In this document: one piece after another, positions 33,394 to 36,475 of the stretch
How positions within the stretch are numbered: the stretch's first letter is position 1
Layout of the letters: each line of letters begins with the position of its first letter
Source: an uncultured Flavobacteriales bacterium
GTDB taxonomy: Bacteria > Bacteroidota > Bacteroidia > Flavobacteriales_D > Crocinitomicaceae
Direction of reading: 5' to 3'
DNA: 36,475 nucleotides
Assembly: GCA_905480145.1 (NCBI GenBank)
Contig: CAJQPA010000023.1
Coordinates: 1-36,475, forward strand
Notes under the pieces: model-generated
Seen by the model: the letters and a program-made list of their open reading frames with translations, nothing else
Databases searched by the model: none
What the model was told of the DNA's origin: nothing
Program-made: the position numbers and the translations under genes

Positions 33394-33432
33394 AGTAAGT
33401 AATCATGTTTGACTACACAATTTAAATAACAA

Positions 33433-33879
33433 ATGGCTAAAGAAGTAGCAGGTTTGATCAAATTACAGATCAGAGGTGGTGCAGCTAATCCAGCTCCTCC
33501 AGTTGGTCCCGCACTTGGTGCAAAAGGGGTTAACATTATGGAATTTTGCAAGCAGTTTAACGCTCGTACGCAAGATAAAGCAGGAAAGGTTTTACCAGCG
33601 GTTATCACTGTTTACAGTGATAAATCATTCGATTTTGTAATAAAAACGCCACCGGCGGCAGTCCAAATTTTGGAACAAACAAAACTTAAGAAAGGTTCTC
33701 CGGAATCTAACCGTCAAAAAGTCGGGACAATTTCTTGGGATAAAGTTCGTCTCATCGCGGAAGACAAAATGCCGGATATGAATTGTTTTAAAGTGGATTC
33801 TGCAATGCGCATGATCGCTGGAACGGCAAGAAGTATGGGTGTAATAGTAAAAGGTGGTGAAGCACCAGCAACTAAATAA
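33433..33879 (+). CDS. rplK: 50S ribosomal protein L11
   Basis: A 148-residue protein of the GTPase-associated centre. The N-terminal domain has the proline-rich [10 protein letters not shown] segment (about 20-30) typical of L11, and the C-terminal RNA-binding domain has GTARSMGV near the end. Length and content are normal. First gene of the rplKAJL block, with a foldable leader upstream. Confidence 0.97.
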   Translation: MAKEVAGLIKLQIRGGAANPAPPVGPALGAKGVNIMEFCKQFNARTQDKAGKVLPAVITVYSDKSFDFVIKTPPAAVQILEQTKLKKGSPESNRQKVGTISWDKVRLIAEDKMPDMNCFKVDSAMRMIAGTARSMGVIVKGGEAPATK

Positions 33880-33889
33880 TTGTAAAGTA

Positions 33890-34585
33890 ATGGGAAGAAT
33901 ATCTAAAAAGAGAAAAGAAGCTCTAGCGAAAATTGATTCGTCTAAGGCTTATACCATAACTGAAGCATGTAATTTAGTTAAGGAGGTTTCAACTATGAAG
34001 TTTGATGCCTCAGTTGATGTATGTGTACGTTTAGGAGTTGATCCTAGAAAAGCAAACCAAATGGTGAGAGGTACAGTAGCATTACCGCACGGTACGGGTA
34101 AGGACATGAAAGTTCTTGTATTGTGTACTCCTGATAAGGAAGAAGAGGCAAAAGCTGCAGGTGCTGATTTCGTTGGTTTAGACGAGTACATTACAAAGAT
34201 TAAAGGTGGTTGGACTGACATCGATGTGATTATCACAATGCCAGCAGTTATGGGTAAGGTAGGTGCTTTAGGTCGAATATTAGGACCAAGAGGACTTATG
34301 CCAAATCCAAAAACAGGAACGGTAACAATGGATATTGCTAAGGCAGTAACTGAAGTAAAAGCGGGTAAGATTGACTTTAAAGTTGATAAGTACGGAATTG
34401 TTCACGCAATGGTAGCCAAATCTAGTTTCGAAGGAAATAAGATTGAAGATAACTTAAACGAGTTATTACAAACTATCGTTAAATTGAAGCCGTCATCAGC
34501 AAAAGGAGCTTACGTAAAAAGTATTTACATCAGTTCAACAATGAGTCCTAGTATTCAAATTGAGACTAAGTCTGTAACTGTTTAA
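33890..34585 (+). CDS. rplA: 50S ribosomal protein L1
   Basis: A 231-residue L1-stalk protein, which in many bacteria also represses its own operon. The start is ATG 33890 ([16 protein letters not shown]). An in-frame GTG at 33854 would add 12 unrelated residues and overlap rplK, so I reject it. The signature [19 protein letters not shown] (about 126-144) and the RNA-contacting [10 protein letters not shown] block are present. It follows the rplK stop by 10 bases. Confidence 0.97.
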   Translation: MGRISKKRKEALAKIDSSKAYTITEACNLVKEVSTMKFDASVDVCVRLGVDPRKANQMVRGTVALPHGTGKDMKVLVLCTPDKEEEAKAAGADFVGLDEYITKIKGGWTDIDVIITMPAVMGKVGALGRILGPRGLMPNPKTGTVTMDIAKAVTEVKAGKIDFKVDKYGIVHAMVAKSSFEGNKIEDNLNELLQTIVKLKPSSAKGAYVKSIYISSTMSPSIQIETKSVTV

Positions 34586-34595
34586 ATTTACGAAA

Positions 34596-35117
34596 ATGAC
34601 AAGAGAAGAAAAAGCAAATTATATAGATGAGTTAGTTGTCCAGTTAAAAGGTAACAACGTAATCTATCTTGCAGACACAGCAGAATTAACGGTTGATGTA
34701 ATTAACAATTTAAGAAGACGTGCTTTCAACGCAAACGTTAGCTTAAGAGTAGTAAAGAATACTTTATTATCTAAAGCAATGGATAAAGTTGAAGATAAGA
34801 ATTTCGGTGATTTGAAAGATACTCTTTCAGGTTCCACTTCGATCATGTTTTCAGAGGTTGGTAATGCACCAGCGAGACTTATTAAGGATTTTCGTAAGAA
34901 AAATGACAAACCACTTCTTAAAGGAGCTTACATTGATGAAGGAGTATATATTGGAGACGATCAGTTGACAATGCTTTCTGAAATTAAGAGTAAAGAAGAA
35001 TTACTTGGTGACATTATTGGATTACTTCAGAGTCCTGCTAAGAACGTTATATCTGGACTTAAGAATGCTGGCGGAACGATCGCAGGTATACTTAAAACGC
35101 TCGAAGAGAGAGCATAA
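34596..35117 (+). CDS. rplJ: 50S ribosomal protein L10
   Basis: A 173-residue stalk-base protein that anchors L7/L12 dimers through its C-terminal helix. The N-terminal RNA-binding domain begins MTREEKANYIDELVVQLKGN. The L10 block LRVVKNTLLSKAM (about 51-63) and the C-terminal LQSPAKNVISGLKNAGGTIAGILKTLEE are typical. It follows rplA by 10 bases and rplL by 38, in the standard order. Confidence 0.96.
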   Translation: MTREEKANYIDELVVQLKGNNVIYLADTAELTVDVINNLRRRAFNANVSLRVVKNTLLSKAMDKVEDKNFGDLKDTLSGSTSIMFSEVGNAPARLIKDFRKKNDKPLLKGAYIDEGVYIGDDQLTMLSEIKSKEELLGDIIGLLQSPAKNVISGLKNAGGTIAGILKTLEERA

Positions 35118-35155
35118 TTATTATTATTAAATAACACGATTAAAATTAAAATAAA

Positions 35156-35530
35156 ATGGCTGATTTAAAAGAAATGGCAGAAGCGTTAGTAAATCTTACA
35201 GTAAAAGATGTTAACGAATTAGCAACAATCCTTAAAGATGAATACGGTATCGAACCTGCTGCAGCTGCAGTAGCTGTTGCGGCTAGCGGATCTGGTGGTG
35301 GAGAAGCTGCTGAAGAAAAAACAGAATTTGATGTAGTTCTTACAGCTGCTGGTGGTTCTAAACTAGCAGTAGTGAAATTGGTAAAAGAATTAACTGGAAC
35401 AGGTTTGAAAGAATCTAAAGAGATGGTTGATAATGCACCAACAACAATTAAAGCTGGTGTCTCTAAAGACGAGGCTGCAGGTCTAAAGACTTCTTTGGAA
35501 GAGGCTGGAGCTGAAGTTGAGGTTAAGTAA
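35156..35530 (+). CDS. rplL: 50S ribosomal protein L7/L12
   Basis: A 124-residue stalk protein that recruits translation GTPases. The dimerisation domain (about 1-32) is followed by an alanine/glycine-rich hinge (about 38-58) and the C-terminal domain with [40 protein letters not shown] strong hairpin follows, before rpoB. Confidence 0.98.
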   Translation: MADLKEMAEALVNLTVKDVNELATILKDEYGIEPAAAAVAVAASGSGGGEAAEEKTEFDVVLTAAGGSKLAVVKLVKELTGTGLKESKEMVDNAPTTIKAGVSKDEAAGLKTSLEEAGAEVEVK

Positions 35531-35550
35531 TCATTGACTTTTTTATGGAA

Positions 35551-35576
35551 AGGCATCCCGATTTATCGGGATGCCT
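35551..35576 (+). terminator. Hairpin in the rplL-rpoB spacer (attenuator-like)
   Basis: A perfect 11-bp stem AGGCATCCCGA/TCGGGATGCCT with a 4-base loop lies 21 bases beyond rplL. It has no good T run, so it may be a partial terminator or an RNA-processing site, comparable in position to the E. coli rplL-rpoB attenuator. Confidence 0.65.
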
Positions 35577-35597
35577 ATTCCTGTTTTATTACATTTA

Positions 35598-35610
35598 GTG
35601 CATCGTGCAC
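35598..35610 (+). other. Second hairpin in the rplL-rpoB spacer
   Basis: GTGCA/TGCAC with a TCG loop makes a 5-bp stem followed by an A/T-rich tract with TTTT (AATATTTTAT). It lies 21 bases downstream of the larger hairpin and may work with it. The small size makes it weaker evidence. Confidence 0.3.
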
Positions 35611-35643
35611 AATATTTTATTCACTAATTAAAAGCGTTTGGCC

Positions 35644-36475
35644 TTGGCATCATCAAACAGTATTTCGACTAGAGTGAATTTTGCTTCTGGCAAAAATCAA
35701 TTTGCATATCCAGATTTTTTGGATATTCAATTAAAGTCTTTCCAAGAGTTTTTCCAGTTGGAAACAACACCAGAAAACAGAGAAAGCGAAGGGTTATTTA
35801 AAGTTTTCGCAGAAAACTTCCCGATAACTGATACGAGAAATCAATTCGTATTAGAATTTTTGGACTACTTCGTAGATCCTCCACGCTATAGCATTGAAGA
35901 ATGTATTGATAGAGGGTTGACATATAGTGTCCCACTTAAAGCTAAATTAAAATTGTATTGTACAGATCCTGAGCATGAGGATTTTGAAACAATCGTTCAA
36001 GATGTGTACTTAGGTACAATCCCATATATGACTCCGAAAGGATCATTTGTTGTGAACGGAGCTGAGAGAGTTATTGTATCTCAACTTCACCGTTCACCAG
36101 GCGTTTTCTTTGGACAAAGTCGTCACGCCAACGGTACTAAATTGTACTCTGCCCGTGTAATTCCTTTTAAAGGATCTTGGATTGAATTTGCAACAGACAT
36201 TAACAGTGTTATGTATGCTTATATCGATCGTAAGAAAAAATTACCGGTTACGACTCTTTTTAGAGCTATTGGTTATGAAACCGATAAAGATATCCTTGAG
36301 ATTTTTGATCTTGCAGATGAATTAAAAGCGAATAAAACGAACCTTAAGAAGGCGTTAGGACGTAAATTAGCTGCAAGAGTTCTTAAGTCTTGGGTAGAAG
36401 ATTTCGTAGATGAGGATACAGGAGAAGTTGTATCTATCGAAAGAAATGAAGTATTGTTAGATCGTGAAACTGTTC
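35644..36475 (+). CDS. rpoB: RNA polymerase beta subunit, 5' part
   Basis: About 277 N-terminal residues; the gene continues beyond the right edge. It shows the conserved Bacteroidota RpoB start ([23 protein letters not shown]), then [33 protein letters not shown], and the block [20 protein letters not shown]. No ATG is available: the frame has a TAA at 35629-35631, then TTG at 35638 and TTG at 35644. I chose TTG 35644, which gives [13 protein letters not shown], a fitting N-terminus; a GTG at 35674 would cut ten residues. A non-ATG start for rpoB is unusual and could reflect a frameshift or sequencing error. It follows rplL by 113 bases with two hairpins. Confidence 0.93.
   Translation, partial: MASSNSISTRVNFASGKNQFAYPDFLDIQLKSFQEFFQLETTPENRESEGLFKVFAENFPITDTRNQFVLEFLDYFVDPPRYSIEECIDRGLTYSVPLKAKLKLYCTDPEHEDFETIVQDVYLGTIPYMTPKGSFVVNGAERVIVSQLHRSPGVFFGQSRHANGTKLYSARVIPFKGSWIEFATDINSVMYAYIDRKKKLPVTTLFRAIGYETDKDILEIFDLADELKANKTNLKKALGRKLAARVLKSWVEDFVDEDTGEVVSIERNEVLLDRETV

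Noticed and set aside
33854..33889. Longer N-terminus for L1 starting at a GTG inside rplK
   Set aside because: The extra 12 residues do not occur in L1, and ATG 33890 begins with the usual M-G-R-I-S-K-K.
35146..35556. 136-codon frame on the minus strand opposite rplL
   Set aside because: It mirrors the alanine-rich L7/L12 gene, has a repetitive Ala/Ser sequence and no family match; a shadow frame.

Overview
The window looks like a chromosomal segment (or metagenomic contig) of a free-living member of the Bacteroidota, most likely order Flavobacteriales. The evidence is: AT-rich DNA; almost no Shine-Dalgarno sequences; several promoters of the Bacteroidota type (TTG, about 19 bp, TAnnTTTG); a type IX secretion (T9SS) cargo and a PorE-like OmpA protein; Bacteroidota families such as DUF2851; and the order rpsU-xerC-hpf-tRNAs-tuf-tRNA(Trp)-secE-nusG-rplKAJL-rpoB. 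Family names come from reading the translated proteins; no database search was run. No stretch longer than 300 bases lacks a gene.

Layout. (1) 1-2550: 3' part of purM, then prfA and pyrF, which overlap. (2) 2547-7701: an orphan membrane histidine kinase, a divergent ahpC/oxyR peroxide-response pair with a good OxyR operator between them, KDO transferase waaA and an outer-membrane protein (leftward). (3) 7894-13705: a co-directional nucleotide-sugar operon. It encodes the four enzymes needed to make UDP-2,3-diacetamido-2,3-dideoxyglucuronate from UDP-GlcNAc (WbpA, B, E, D type), plus a UDP-glucuronate decarboxylase-like enzyme and a CpsB/YwqE-type phosphatase. It has no glycosyltransferase, flippase or polymerase. 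(4) 13717-19978: TfoX-like protein, DUF2279 protein (leftward), LOG-family protein, three-PASTA membrane protein, T9SS cargo, RluD-type pseudouridine synthase. (5) 20124-29110: PorE-like protein, DUF2851, PspC-like protein, K+ channel, Na+/alanine symporter, ComEA-like HhH protein, apt, acyl-CoA dehydrogenase. (6) 29216-36475: translation/transcription hub: S21, XerC/D recombinase, hibernation factor, tRNA-Thr/Tyr/Gly, EF-Tu, tRNA-Trp, SecE, NusG, L11, L1, L10, L12 and the start of rpoB.

How parts may connect: the sugar made by region 3 is of the type used in Porphyromonas gingivalis to anchor T9SS cargo on A-LPS, and the window also carries a type-A T9SS cargo and a PorE-like T9SS component. 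OxyR probably controls ahpC and itself. Non-coding leaders before tuf, rplK and rpoB contain foldable structures that could serve feedback control or attenuation.

Most of the window is ordinary core genome. I see no phage, transposon, CRISPR array or defence island, and no clearly new system. The points most worth a second look are the abrupt base-composition break inside purM, the structured tuf leader, the rplK leader, the rplL-rpoB spacer with a TTG-started rpoB, and the sugar/T9SS link.
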